Shown here in pieces: positions 23,066-32,086 of a stretch of DNA of 32,635 bases. The position numbers and the translations under genes are program-made. How positions within the stretch are numbered: the stretch's first letter is position 1; every line of letters starts with the position of its first letter. The notes beneath the pieces were generated by a model. That model was not told the origin of the DNA. It saw nothing but the letters and a program-made list of their open reading frames with translations, and searched no databases. The DNA comes from Leptolyngbyaceae cyanobacterium MP9P1.79 (GTDB lineage Bacteria; Cyanobacteriota; Cyanobacteriia; JARCMD01), in the NCBI GenBank assembly GCA_030248885.1, contig JARCMD010000377.1, positions 1-32,635 of the forward strand, in the 5' to 3' direction.

Positions 23066-23374
23066 ATGCGCGTCATCAGTCGAAAAGCGCTTAGAGAATT
23101 TTGGGAAATCCATGCTACTGCTCAAACTGGATTATTACTCTGGTATCAGCGAGTTACAGAGGCTAACTTTCAAACATTCAACGATTTTCGACAGGTCTTT
23201 CCTTCAGTAGACCAGGTGAATAACTTAACAGTTTTCAATATTAGCGGTAACAACTTCCGATTAATCACCTACATTGACTATGCCTATCAACTAATATTTA
23301 TTCGGGCTGTCCTAACCCATGCAGAATATGACAAGGAGAACTGGAAAAATGACGACTGGTTTGAAACGTCCTAG
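23066..23374 (+). CDS. higB: HigB-family mRNA interferase toxin
   Basis: 102 residues; ATG at 23066 with AGGGA six bases upstream and only 7 bases after the STAND gene stop. RVISRKALREFWEIHATAQT at the N-terminus, WYQRV, DFRQVFPSVDQV, LTVFNISGNNFRLITYIDY and the C-terminal VLTHAEYDKENWK are all characteristic of the HigB toxin family, ribosome-dependent mRNA interferases. The antitoxin gene overlaps its end by 26 bases, the usual toxin-first higBA order. No frame damage is seen, so the toxin is probably active and must be held in check by the following gene. Confidence 0.9.
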   Translation: MRVISRKALREFWEIHATAQTGLLLWYQRVTEANFQTFNDFRQVFPSVDQVNNLTVFNISGNNFRLITYIDYAYQLIFIRAVLTHAEYDKENWKNDDWFETS

Positions 23375-23753
23375 CAACTATTACATGGAACTGATTCAGG
23401 AATTTCCACCCCGTCCAATCAGTACTGAAGCTGAGTTAATGGTAACTCAAACTCGAATCCATTCAATTTTGGATAAGCCTAGTCTTACCCAGGACGATCG
23501 CGATTACTTGAAGGTCTTAGGGATGTTGGTTTATGACTATGAAGAACAACATGAGCCAATGCCTACCCTCAAAGGTGTTGCACTTCTCAAAGCCTTAATG
23601 GAAGAATCTAATCTTCAACCTAATAACTTGGTCTCTATATTTGGAACTGAAACTAATGTTTTAGAGGTCTTAAACCATAAGAGTCAACTAACACATTATC
23701 AAGTTCAAGAACTGGCTGAATTTTTTCATATTTCTTCCACTTCTTTCACCTAG
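23349..23753 (+). CDS. higA: HigA-family antitoxin
   Basis: 134 residues from the ATG at 23349, with AAGGAG ten bases upstream; an ATG at 23319 is in frame but lies deeper in higB. The N-terminus MELIQEFPPRPISTEAELMVTQ, then DDRDYLKVLGMLVYDYEEQHEPMP, is typical of cyanobacterial HigA antitoxins. The C-terminus (ALMEESNLQPNNLVSIFG through LTHYQVQELAEFFHIS) is an XRE-type helix-turn-helix that binds the operon promoter. It overlaps higB and should be translationally coupled. Because higB is so close to the STAND gene, the promoter controlled by HigA may also serve, or lie inside, that gene. Confidence 0.88.
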   Translation: MTTGLKRPSNYYMELIQEFPPRPISTEAELMVTQTRIHSILDKPSLTQDDRDYLKVLGMLVYDYEEQHEPMPTLKGVALLKALMEESNLQPNNLVSIFGTETNVLEVLNHKSQLTHYQVQELAEFFHISSTSFT

Positions 23754-23791
23754 TGCAGAAATAAATTTCTCAAGGGACACTGACGCAGATA

Positions 23792-23995
23792 ATGAAACCG
23801 ATCAGAAAGCAAGTTGTTACTGATAAGTTAATGCGTCCTATTGGTGTGCCGAGAATACTTGAGTACTTTACTGGCAAATCTAAACAGCCAGTCGTATTGA
23901 CGAGGATGATACATCACGATTTTGTCTTTGCTATTGCAACCAGCCAGCAAACCAAGAACCTATTTGCTGCATCCAACTCAAACTCAACTGCTTAG
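23792..23995 (+). pseudogene. Probable remnant of a small antitoxin-like gene
   Basis: 67 codons. Only the first 19 residues, MKPIRKQVVTDKLMRPIGV, resemble the start of small antitoxin-like proteins that in cyanobacteria continue with an IDYxDW segment. Here the continuation is unrelated, and the frame runs 65 bases into the oppositely oriented NfeD-like gene. I read it as the broken 5' end of another toxin-antitoxin gene beside higBA. This rests on memory of similar N-termini. Confidence 0.35.
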
Positions 23996-24263
23996 TTTTA
24001 GGATGCTCTAACGAAGGCATTCCTGGTGGCACCCCTTCATCAATTGGAACGACTAGCAGCGTTAGTCTTTCTCTACCAATTACCTTGACAGATGTGCCTG
24101 GCAACGCCTCTGTTTGAGAGCCAGGCTGGTAAAACCGGGCAAACCAGGTGGTAGCCATAAATCTGACCCGTCCCCGCAAATGCAGCGTAATGGTTTCCTC
24201 GACGTTACCGATCGCAGCTTGAGAAAACAATTCAATGATTTCTGGGGCAAATGTGAAACTCAT
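23931..24263 (-). CDS. NfeD-like OB-fold protein, soluble short form
   Basis: 110 residues; ATG at 24263-24261 with AAGGAG nine bases upstream. The central part, LRGRVRFMATTWFARFYQPG and SVKVIGRERLTLLVVP, is the five-stranded OB domain found at the C-terminus of NfeD proteins. No membrane helices are present, so this is a stand-alone soluble form; NfeD normally works with stomatin-like proteins in membrane quality control. The C-terminal 25 residues (WMQQIGSWFAGWLQ) are aromatic and amphipathic and might anchor it to a membrane. No slipin gene is adjacent. The 3' end overlaps the antitoxin remnant on the other strand. Confidence 0.75.
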   Translation of the reverse strand: MSFTFAPEIIELFSQAAIGNVEETITLHLRGRVRFMATTWFARFYQPGSQTEALPGTSVKVIGRERLTLLVVPIDEGVPPGMPSLEHPKTKQLSLSWMQQIGSWFAGWLQ

Positions 24264-24544
24264 CGTTGTAGCTCCTTTATTTCTAAGGTTTGATGCACTC
24301 AGTATGCAATTCCAAACCCTTCCTAACTAGGGAAAATCCAGTCCTTAGATCCGAAATTAAGCTTTTCTCAGACAAACAATCTAATCACTCCACCTGTCCG
24401 CTTTTCAGCATTTAGAAGATTTAGATCCAACCCCGATTGAATCCACTTAAAATCGGCAAAACTCCCTTATCTTCCCGAATATTAGATTTTAACTTCGGTA
24501 GCTCGGATCTCTCAGCGAAATCGTCCATAACTTCAGGACAGCCC

Positions 24545-24677
24545 TAGGAGATTTCCAGAAAAGTTTATACCTGGAATCGGAAGGGCGTTCGCGTAGCGTG
24601 TGCTTTGCACTTAGCCTCCGGGCAATGACCTTCTGGTCGATTCAACGGCTTATCTGCCGGAGGCTTCGCCCCTACAG
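24545..24677 (+). repeat. Structured dispersed repeat, copy 2
   Basis: The fullest copy: it starts TAGGAGATTTCCAGAAAAG, continues through GGGCGTTCGCGTAGCGTGTG, and ends GGCTTCGCCCCTACAG. AGCCTCCGG pairs perfectly with CCGGAGGCT across a loop containing the hairpin GACCttctGGTC. GTGCtttGCAC forms a further hairpin. It agrees almost base for base with copy 4 at 32533 over the first 100 bases. Confidence 0.88.
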
Positions 24678-24723
24678 TGGTATCTTCTTTCCCAGAAATC
24701 ATTTTATTTTTATAAAAATTACA

Positions 24724-24766
24724 AACCCCAGAGGAATCCTTGGGAGAGTTCCTGTGGGGTTTTGGT
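24724..24766 (-). terminator. Terminator after the alpha-2-macroglobulin gene
   Basis: On the minus strand AACCCCACAGGAA pairs with TTCCTCTGGGGTT (one mismatch), followed by TTTGTAATTTTTA. It begins about ten bases past the stop codon of the large gene. The plus-strand reading also ends in TTTT, so it may work in both directions. Confidence 0.8.
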
Positions 24767-24776
24767 CGTCGATCGC

Positions 24777-27700
24777 TTACTGATCGGCGATCGTCAGAGT
24801 TGAGGAGGCGGTGCGACCAAATTCCTCTGGGGCGTATTGCAAATGGGCTTCGCCGCCAGGGTAGAAGAACGTGCCAGGGGTTACCGATCGCACCAAGTAG
24901 TGGAGGGTGTAGACTCCGGGAGCGAGTTGATCAGCGTAGGCCACGATCCGATCGCGGTGGATGGTTTGGTAGCCAATTTCCCAGCTATCACCCTTGGATT
25001 GGAAGTAGGGCGTAGCGGTTTGGAAACTAGCATCCACTGCTTCAAATCCGGCGGGGAGGGGGTCAGTGATCACTACATTATTGACTGGGTGGTCGGTGAT
25101 CACCTGTAGCCCGATGTCGAAGACCTGTCCTGGTTGCACTGTAAGCGCTTCTTCAGGGGCGTAAATGCCCAGTTTGCGAATCACCTTGTCTTGATTGGCG
25201 GGGCGAATCTCCCGAATAACGCGAATCCCGTTCAAGCGTCCGGGTTGGTTTCCTTGCAGGCGATAGCGGTAGGCTGCTAGGTAGTGCAACGTGCCCCGAC
25301 CCGATTTGTTTAGGATTAGGTCGTTTTTGCCCTTGGGTAACTCAGCGATCGGCACCCGAATTTCCTGGCTGGGATTGCTGTAGCCCTTGAATTGGGCTGA
25401 TCCCAAGGTTTTACCCGCAAGCTGCACGGTGGCGGCAAAATCTGGGGGCGTGGGTTGAGTTTTGGCGTAGTCCACGAGGGCAGCTAGGGCAACCGCATTG
25501 TCGTAGGAGGTTTGCCAAGTTCCGTTGCGGCGCTGGGACAGTAACCCCTGAAGGAGCCGATCGATCGCCTCTGGTTTGGCTTTTTGGGCAATTAGCAGGC
25601 GCAGTGCTTCTGCTTGAGCCGCCGTGGAAGAGCTAATCCAGCCTCGGTTTTCTGGCAGACCCAGTTCTGACGAACCTACCGTGGCAGTGCGTCCCGTGTC
25701 ATAAATGACTTTTTGGATTTGTTTCGATAGGGTCTGGGCTTCCTGCTGCCAGTCTGGGAATTGGGACAGGTAGCGGCTGAGCTTAATGCGATTCAGCAAC
25801 GTGAAGTTTTTTTGCTGGGCGTAGATGTCCGCGAGGAAATCATTGCGCCGATCGCCCAAGTCTGCCAACGCTAGCAATGATTCCAGCCGCACTTGGGCTT
25901 TGCAGGAATCAGCTTTGCAGTAATCGTACTGTCCTGGATCAGCTAGGAGCTTGTTCAAGTAGGTCTTAACTCCGGTTACCAGAGTGGCACGGTTGGGAGC
26001 CGCCGCATTGACCCCAGCGAGACTCCGAGCCGCGTAGGGTGTAACTAGGGGATCGGAGCTTTTTTGTCCGGGATAGGCGGCAAAACCGCCATCGGGTTGC
26101 TGGAGCTTTTGCAGGGTTTCCAGGGCTTGATTGGTCTGTTGAGTCACGTCAAATCCCGTCAGGATTTGCTTGTATTGCTGCGAGAGGGTGAGTAAACTGG
26201 AGGCGATCGTCAACTGACTGGCGGCGGGTTCCAGGAAGGGGAGTTGCTCCTCATCCAGAACTTGGCGCGCAGGAGTCGTGATTGCGGGGATTAGCGTACT
26301 TGCCAACGACACCTCCAAGCCGCCCGCATCCAGGGCAACTTTGTTATCGACATTCAAGGGAATTTTGGCTTGATTGTCCGTGGTTCCCGTTTCCACCACT
26401 TGCTCCGTGACCTCCAACGGTTTGACTTCCAGGGGAACTTCAAAGGCATCGCTACCCCCATTGTTCAACTGAGTTGTAAAACGTACTTGAGCTTTCCCTG
26501 GACTGCCGACGGCGATCGGGAAGCGATAGGCTTGAGTCCCAGATTCCACCTGGGTTTGCAGGCTGGCCGTTTGACTTTGCTTGTCTACAAACTGGAGAGG
26601 CGGAGTAATTTCGCTGTTGATGGTTAGCGCCCCCGGTTGCCCCGTGGTATTGGTGACCGACAGCCCCGCTTGGAGCCGATCGCCAGGACGGGCAAACTGC
26701 GGCAAAATGGGGTTCGACAACAACGGCTGCGTGGTGATGAAGGTCGCATCTGCGGTGCCGAACCGGGGTTTCACGCCCGTTGCCGATTTTGGGGTGCCGA
26801 TCGTGGGTTCCCCAGCCGTGCCGATCGCCATCACGCGCCAGGTGGTTAAATCGTCGGGTAAGGTAAATTTCACCGTTGCCTGACCGTTTTCCGCTGTTGC
26901 CAAGCCATAGTAAGCCAAGGGTCGGAAATCTTTGCGGACGCGGGTATTGGCTGCGCCAGTCGAGAGTCCGCCACCGTAGCCCCAGCCCTTTTCCAAGGGA
27001 GATGAAAGCGGTTGCAGCACCACATCGGGGCGGTTGTCGCTGAAACGAGTGGCGATCGACTGCTCAGCGTAAACGGTTTTCACCAAATCGGGGAGCCGAT
27101 AGCCGCTGAGTTGCAAAATCGCCTCATTCACTGCCATCACGATAAATTGTCCAGAAACCGATTTGCCTTGGGCATCTTGTAACTGAAGTTGCACGGTCTG
27201 CTCTGCTCCGGGCAGCAAAGACGCTTGCTGGGGCGTAACCTGGACTTTCAGATATTGGTCATCCAAATTCACCTTGAATCCCACCATGCCAACGCGAGAA
27301 AGATTGCTCAGTTTCCCTGGTTCCACCTGGTTCAACGGTTGACCTTGACGAATCAGCACCGCTTCCACAGCGGCATTGGGCAACATTTCTGGCGTGACCT
27401 GAAACTGAATTTGAGGGGCACCGCCTTTGACCTTGGTTATGGTCTGATACAGCGGTTTGTCGCGAACGACTAAGAAAGCCAGTTCTGCATCTGGGTAGGG
27501 CGACTGAATCAAGGCTGTGGCGGTTTCACCCACTTTATAGGTGTCTTTATCGAGTTTAATCTCTAGCCGATCGCCCTCCCGGTTGCCCCAGTTGACGGCA
27601 TCCTGCCCCGTCACCCACACTTGCAAATCTGTGGCAGTGGCATCGGTGCCCCCGTCTGCCAAGTTTGCCTGGATGCGATAGGAGCCAGAATCGGGCGCAG

Positions 27701-30581
27701 TGAGGGAAACGGATTGGGGTGTATCTCCAGAGCGCACTTCGGACTTGGCGATCGTCTTATACTCCACCTGGTTTTGGGGCGTTTCGCTGCCTTCCACCAC
27801 TCGCGTCACACTGCTGTACTGCATCGACTGAAGTTCTAGGCGCACGGTCTGGTTTGAGATAGCTTTGCCAGTGGCATCTGTGACCATCACCTGCACGGGA
27901 AACGCCTTGCCTGCATCTGCCACAAAGTTGCTCTGCAAGCCAATAAGTTTATCAGTGGGCAGGGCAGTGAAGGTTTTGGAGCTAGCGACGGATAGATTCG
28001 AGACATCGGTCACTTCCACATCCACCTGATAGGTCATGGGGTAGGGCAAATCCTTAGCTACGGGCACAAGTTGCGTATTTTTGCCCTGTTTATCCAAGAC
28101 CTGATTGCCTTGCAGCACATCGCTGGGAACGGCAGGCGCTTCCTCTGGCCAAAACCAGCGGCGACCAAAGGAAAATTGCTCCCACCCTTTGGGGCTGAGG
28201 GTTGCTTGGCGGCGTGTGATGTAGTACTTGGCTTTGCCACCTTCGACGGGAGCGCCGAACAAGTAGCTGCTGGCGGCATTTGCCTGGATTTTGTCGCCTG
28301 CCATGGCAAATTCACGATCGATCGCTAGGTCAACCTTGAAGTTGGGCGGCTTGAATTCGGCGACCCGAAACTCACCAGAAATTTCGACCCCATTTTCGCC
28401 GATCGCCCGTATGGAGTAGTAACCCAAGGACAGGTTGGCGGGAATTGTCCAATCCACTGAGAAAGTGCCGAAATCATTGGTGGCTTGGCTACCGAGGTCA
28501 GTCTTTTGCCCTTCGGGGCCTTCCGCAGTGATGGCGTACCGAGCATTGCTATCCCGTTGCAAAGTACCGTTTTGTAGATAATAAGCGATGCCTGTGAAGG
28601 CAGCTTTTTCGCCGGGCTGATAGAGTTGGCGATCGGAGAAAATTGTGCCCCTCGATTCAGGCTTGCCGCTTTGCCACTCAGCATTGATATCGTAACCGTA
28701 GGCTCCGCTGTACTCGTTGGTGCGAGTAAAGGCCCAATCCTGACCCTCGCGGGCAATCACGAGCAAGGCAGGACCTTTGGTAAAGGTTTTTCCGCCATCC
28801 ATACATTTCTGGAGGGCTGGCTGATTCAATGCCAAGGTTCCCGCCGCATCGGTTTTGCCTGTGGCACAGGCTACGGGAGTAGGACGAGATTTTGCTTCCA
28901 GTTGTGATGGATAGATTTCGATCGTGGCGTTGGCGATCGGCGACCCATCCGCAAGCCGATGGGCCTTCACGATCCCCGATTCCGGGAACCACTGGGCAAA
29001 CACCCCGATATTTGTCGATTGCACCAAACCGTAGAACGACGGCTCATTCCATTTTTTCTGCCCATTGTCTTCATACTGGGTGGTGCGCGCCTGCACTCCA
29101 TAGGCCAACATTCCCGTTGCTGCCTTGAGTTGCTGCCGCAGCGGTACTGCATTTTCTACCGATTGATTTTTGCGTCCTGATGCTTTAAAGGTTTTCCACT
29201 TACTCGGATCGGGTAAAAGGTCGTTGCCGTCGCCCTTGGGATAGGCAGAATCGGTGTAGACCAAATCTGTGGGCTGCACAACCCGATAGGCAGCTTTGTA
29301 ACGGGATTCTGGCAAATTGACCGTGGAAATATTAAGTTGCAAGTCTTTATTGGTGGGGAAGATATTTAAGCCATTGGGGGCCCAGATATCGCCTGTAACG
29401 TTGCCCGTTGCGTATTTAACGGTGACCGCCTTGCCCAAGGTTTGCCCAAACCTATCCTTCAGGTCAGGGGCGATCGTCACGGTGTAGGTCGTCGCAGGAG
29501 CCAACGCCCACGGGTTCAAGCGCACCACCTTGTCACCCTCGTAGATCTGCACCAACTTGGGCGATTTATAAGGAGCGGGGCTGACCGTAATACTTTTGAG
29601 AGCAGATTCGGCATCAATGCCATTGTTGAATTCTAGCTGTCCGCTCCCTTGCTCAAAGCGACCCGAACCGGCCCCGGAGTTTGTGAGGGTTTTGAATGCC
29701 AAGGGTGAGTAGGTTTCGACGGCACCTTTAAAGGTTGTATCGCTAGGTAGATTGCCGCCGACGGGTTGCAGACCTGGGGTAAAGGCGAGGTCGTAGCGGG
29801 TGCCCGTCGCTAAGGGTTGCTCAGGGGTAAGCTGGTAAATCCAGGTTTTGAGAGACGGATCGAATTGCTCTTGGGGTTGGTCTGGTTGTTCAGCAGGCGT
29901 TCCCTCAGTGGCAGACGCATCACTTTTTTCCTGGGTGATTTTGAGGGAAACGGCCTTTGCGTCGGATGATTTAGCGGTCTTCGGGAGCAGTTGGGTATGT
30001 TGCTTGAGGGAATCTGGGTCGAGTTCTACGTTGGAGGTGATTTTCAGGGTGGGTTTGAGGGCGATCGGCTCTATATCCTTACCTAGCTCGATCGTCGGCA
30101 CATCCGACAATTTGATTTTTTCTGTATTAAACGTCCACACCAAATCCTGGGTCAGCTTGTGATTCTTCAAGTCTGCCAAGCCTGATTTCAGTGTCACTTG
30201 CACACGAGTCGCCTTGGGAAGTGCTTTATCTGCCTGGAAACCGACCATGCGGGGAGTTAGAAACCGAAACTGTCCGGGCAAGGCAGGGACGATCGCAAAC
30301 TGCTTCAACTTTTCCTGTTGGTCAGGATTGTCAATACTTTCGAGGGGAATTAATGCCTCTTTGAACCGAATGCGAATTTGAGCGAGGGTGTCGGCATCTC
30401 CCGTGGGGCTAATGTCTTCAATCCAGTCGGGCAGTTTGGGATTGGGTAAGGCAGCCACGATCGGCAACGGTTCCGGTTTTGACTCAATCTTGGCTGTGTT
30501 ACATCCCGTAATACCTAACACTACAATCAGCGCCATCAGCACCGATGTCCAAGCTTTCACAAAACGATTGACGAATTTCAT
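24777..30581 (-). CDS. Bacterial alpha-2-macroglobulin-like lipoprotein without thioester
   Basis: 1934 residues from the ATG at 30581, which has GGGGA at ribosome-site distance; the frame is open 21 codons further but without a better start. Residues 1-27 are a lipoprotein signal (hydrophobic core MALIVVLG, lipobox ITGC, C27), so the protein should be lipid-anchored, facing the periplasm. Repeated MG beta-domains follow, including the TIFSDRQLYQPGEKAAFTG segment and the RPLAYYGLATAENGQATVKF and TLPDDLTTWRVMAIGTAG segments of the A2M core, then an alpha/alpha toroid. Where thioester members have a GCxEQ motif, this one reads EEQLPFLEPAASQL, with no Cys. Such proteins are thought to trap proteases. 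No pbpC partner is adjacent. Dispersed-repeat copies flank the gene. Confidence 0.92.
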   Translation of the reverse strand: MKFVNRFVKAWTSVLMALIVVLGITGCNTAKIESKPEPLPIVAALPNPKLPDWIEDISPTGDADTLAQIRIRFKEALIPLESIDNPDQQEKLKQFAIVPALPGQFRFLTPRMVGFQADKALPKATRVQVTLKSGLADLKNHKLTQDLVWTFNTEKIKLSDVPTIELGKDIEPIALKPTLKITSNVELDPDSLKQHTQLLPKTAKSSDAKAVSLKITQEKSDASATEGTPAEQPDQPQEQFDPSLKTWIYQLTPEQPLATGTRYDLAFTPGLQPVGGNLPSDTTFKGAVETYSPLAFKTLTNSGAGSGRFEQGSGQLEFNNGIDAESALKSITVSPAPYKSPKLVQIYEGDKVVRLNPWALAPATTYTVTIAPDLKDRFGQTLGKAVTVKYATGNVTGDIWAPNGLNIFPTNKDLQLNISTVNLPESRYKAAYRVVQPTDLVYTDSAYPKGDGNDLLPDPSKWKTFKASGRKNQSVENAVPLRQQLKAATGMLAYGVQARTTQYEDNGQKKWNEPSFYGLVQSTNIGVFAQWFPESGIVKAHRLADGSPIANATIEIYPSQLEAKSRPTPVACATGKTDAAGTLALNQPALQKCMDGGKTFTKGPALLVIAREGQDWAFTRTNEYSGAYGYDINAEWQSGKPESRGTIFSDRQLYQPGEKAAFTGIAYYLQNGTLQRDSNARYAITAEGPEGQKTDLGSQATNDFGTFSVDWTIPANLSLGYYSIRAIGENGVEISGEFRVAEFKPPNFKVDLAIDREFAMAGDKIQANAASSYLFGAPVEGGKAKYYITRRQATLSPKGWEQFSFGRRWFWPEEAPAVPSDVLQGNQVLDKQGKNTQLVPVAKDLPYPMTYQVDVEVTDVSNLSVASSKTFTALPTDKLIGLQSNFVADAGKAFPVQVMVTDATGKAISNQTVRLELQSMQYSSVTRVVEGSETPQNQVEYKTIAKSEVRSGDTPQSVSLTAPDSGSYRIQANLADGGTDATATDLQVWVTGQDAVNWGNREGDRLEIKLDKDTYKVGETATALIQSPYPDAELAFLVVRDKPLYQTITKVKGGAPQIQFQVTPEMLPNAAVEAVLIRQGQPLNQVEPGKLSNLSRVGMVGFKVNLDDQYLKVQVTPQQASLLPGAEQTVQLQLQDAQGKSVSGQFIVMAVNEAILQLSGYRLPDLVKTVYAEQSIATRFSDNRPDVVLQPLSSPLEKGWGYGGGLSTGAANTRVRKDFRPLAYYGLATAENGQATVKFTLPDDLTTWRVMAIGTAGEPTIGTPKSATGVKPRFGTADATFITTQPLLSNPILPQFARPGDRLQAGLSVTNTTGQPGALTINSEITPPLQFVDKQSQTASLQTQVESGTQAYRFPIAVGSPGKAQVRFTTQLNNGGSDAFEVPLEVKPLEVTEQVVETGTTDNQAKIPLNVDNKVALDAGGLEVSLASTLIPAITTPARQVLDEEQLPFLEPAASQLTIASSLLTLSQQYKQILTGFDVTQQTNQALETLQKLQQPDGGFAAYPGQKSSDPLVTPYAARSLAGVNAAAPNRATLVTGVKTYLNKLLADPGQYDYCKADSCKAQVRLESLLALADLGDRRNDFLADIYAQQKNFTLLNRIKLSRYLSQFPDWQQEAQTLSKQIQKVIYDTGRTATVGSSELGLPENRGWISSSTAAQAEALRLLIAQKAKPEAIDRLLQGLLSQRRNGTWQTSYDNAVALAALVDYAKTQPTPPDFAATVQLAGKTLGSAQFKGYSNPSQEIRVPIAELPKGKNDLILNKSGRGTLHYLAAYRYRLQGNQPGRLNGIRVIREIRPANQDKVIRKLGIYAPEEALTVQPGQVFDIGLQVITDHPVNNVVITDPLPAGFEAVDASFQTATPYFQSKGDSWEIGYQTIHRDRIVAYADQLAPGVYTLHYLVRSVTPGTFFYPGGEAHLQYAPEEFGRTASSTLTIADQ

Positions 30582-31034
30582 AGTTTCCCCACAATCCACT
30601 CTCTGATTAAAGCCCACGGGAGTGACTTCAGGGGACGATCGCAAGTTTCCTTAATTCATTCCATCAACTCACTACCTTCAACAGGCAAAGAAAACCGCGA
30701 GTAGCTTTGTTTAGGAGTGACTTGCTTACCAAAAACCAACAAACTCGCGCAGTTTGGCAGACATTCCTGTCCTATGAGGATACTTGGTTTGAAGGTTGAG
30801 TTGAGTGCTACTCGGTTATTTTCGCCAACTTGCACTAATGTGCAGGGGTTTAGACAGGTGTGAGATACTCCCACGTTTCCACCTTAATGTAGGAGCGAAG
30901 CATACCCTTCGGGAAGCAAGCTACGGCAGATAAGCCTTTAAGTTGACCCAAAGATCATTCTCTGACTGCTAAGTGCAATGCACACGCTACGCGAACGCCC
31001 GTGCAGCGGGTAATATCTTGAGCAACGAAACTCC
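30582..31034. other. Gap upstream of the alpha-2-macroglobulin gene
   Basis: 453 bases. It should carry the promoter of the large gene, a 72-codon minus frame (30656-30874) that resembles nothing I can name, and dispersed repeat copy 3 (30888-31022). Confidence 0.45.
30888..31022 (-). repeat. Structured dispersed repeat, copy 3
   Basis: Minus orientation. It contains GGGCGTTCGCGTAGCGTGTG and TTGCACTTAGC like copies 2 and 4, then a diverged middle with GATCtttgGGTC in place of GACCttctGGTC. It ends GCTTCGCTCCTAC after an extra CCCGAAGGG. It is the most diverged of the four copies. Confidence 0.8.
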
Positions 31035-31229
31035 TTACTGATTCTCTCTGGCATCCCGAACGGCTGCATAAAAGCAGTACAACGTCAGTGGAATACTTGC
31101 CGCCAGTATAATTCCCGTCACCAAATTGCCATACTCAGGACTACCAGACGACAACTCAAAAATCGATCCCACCGCAGCGATCGCCGCCACACAAGATCCA
31201 CCCAGAAACACACCACTTTTAGGAGTCAC
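31035..31229 (-). CDS. Small two-helix membrane protein
   Basis: 64 residues from the GTG at 31229-31227, preceded by AAGGA at a nine-base spacing; a TAA lies two codons upstream in frame, so no longer start exists. Residues 7-26 and 36-57 (GNLVTGIILAASIPLTLYCF) are two membrane helices, with a short polar loop SSGSPEYGN between them. The C-terminus is charged (AVRDARENQ). The family is not recognised, though it looks like a small conserved cyanobacterial membrane protein. It lies 82 bases after peptide deformylase on the same strand and could be co-transcribed. Confidence 0.6.
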   Translation of the reverse strand: MTPKSGVFLGGSCVAAIAAVGSIFELSSGSPEYGNLVTGIILAASIPLTLYCFYAAVRDARENQ

Positions 31230-31311
31230 ACTTTAAAATCCTTGTAAAACAAATTATGGATAGATTAAGCCAGCCTACAACGTTTCAATCTATACCCCAG
31301 TCCCTACCTGC

Positions 31312-31875
31312 TTAAACAATAGTTTTTACAGCCTGAGTAGAAAAGCCCTGCTTAGCCAATTCTTGCTTCAGCATCAACGAGTTTTCCACCCGATCGACAA
31401 ACAAAATGCCATTGAGATGATCCATCTCATGCTGAATCACCCGTGCCAGGATGTCATCGGCACTGAGCTTTTGAGGACGACCATACTCATCTTTGTACTG
31501 AACTTCGATCGCGCTCGGCCGCTTCACATCTAAAAATACATTGGGGACGCTCAGACACCCTTCTTGAATCACACAGGTATCGCGGCTGACCTGCTTGATC
31601 GTCGGGTTGATCAAGATTAAAGGTGGGCGAGCTGGGTTATCAATTTCATAGTCAATCACCAACAATTGCTTATGTACACCAACTTGGGGCGCAGCCAAAC
31701 CAATGCCCTCAGAGCTATACATGGTTTGTAGCATCTCACGAATCAATTGCCGAAGCTCCGCATCCACATGCACCACTCGCTTCGCAGGTTGACGCAGAAT
31801 TCGATCGCCCAAGAAATGGACATTCAAAGGCGGTTTAGCCAGCTTCTTCTTCTCTACCAAAACTTCAGAACTCAT
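31312..31875 (-). CDS. def: Peptide deformylase
   Basis: 187 residues; ATG at 31875-31873 with AAGGG close upstream. The three signature motifs are intact: GIGLAAPQVG (57-66), EGCLSVP (105-111, metal-ligand C107) and QHEMDH (148-153, with metal ligands H149 and H153 and catalytic E150). The enzyme removes the N-formyl group from nascent proteins at the ribosome. Length fits bacterial type 1 deformylases with a slightly extended N-terminus. There is no fmt gene next to it. Confidence 0.96.
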   Translation of the reverse strand: MSSEVLVEKKKLAKPPLNVHFLGDRILRQPAKRVVHVDAELRQLIREMLQTMYSSEGIGLAAPQVGVHKQLLVIDYEIDNPARPPLILINPTIKQVSRDTCVIQEGCLSVPNVFLDVKRPSAIEVQYKDEYGRPQKLSADDILARVIQHEMDHLNGILFVDRVENSLMLKQELAKQGFSTQAVKTIV

Positions 31876-32086
31876 TAACCCTTACACTCACAAATCGAAA
31901 TGATTCCGCTTTATCTCAATCTTAGCAACAGAAGACCCAACAATTTACTTTAGGAGATTTACGAGAAAAATGTTACCCGTACCCAATCTCGAACATGGTG
32001 AATTCACAATCCTAAAGCACTTTATGCGTATGCTCATGCTGCTTCACATTGTCCTCAGTTCTCACAACCCGCTGAGAATTGAGTAC

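Larger units (their letters stand above)
24264..24776. other. Gap between NfeD-like and alpha-2-macroglobulin genes
   Basis: 513 bases holding the NfeD-like promoter region on the left, dispersed repeat copy 2 (24545-24677) and the alpha-2-macroglobulin terminator (24724-24766). No further gene is recognised. Confidence 0.5.

Noticed and set aside
30656-30874. 72-codon minus-strand frame upstream of the alpha-2-macroglobulin gene
   Set aside because: No ribosome site and no recognisable family. A decayed transposon end was considered but cannot be supported from the sequence.
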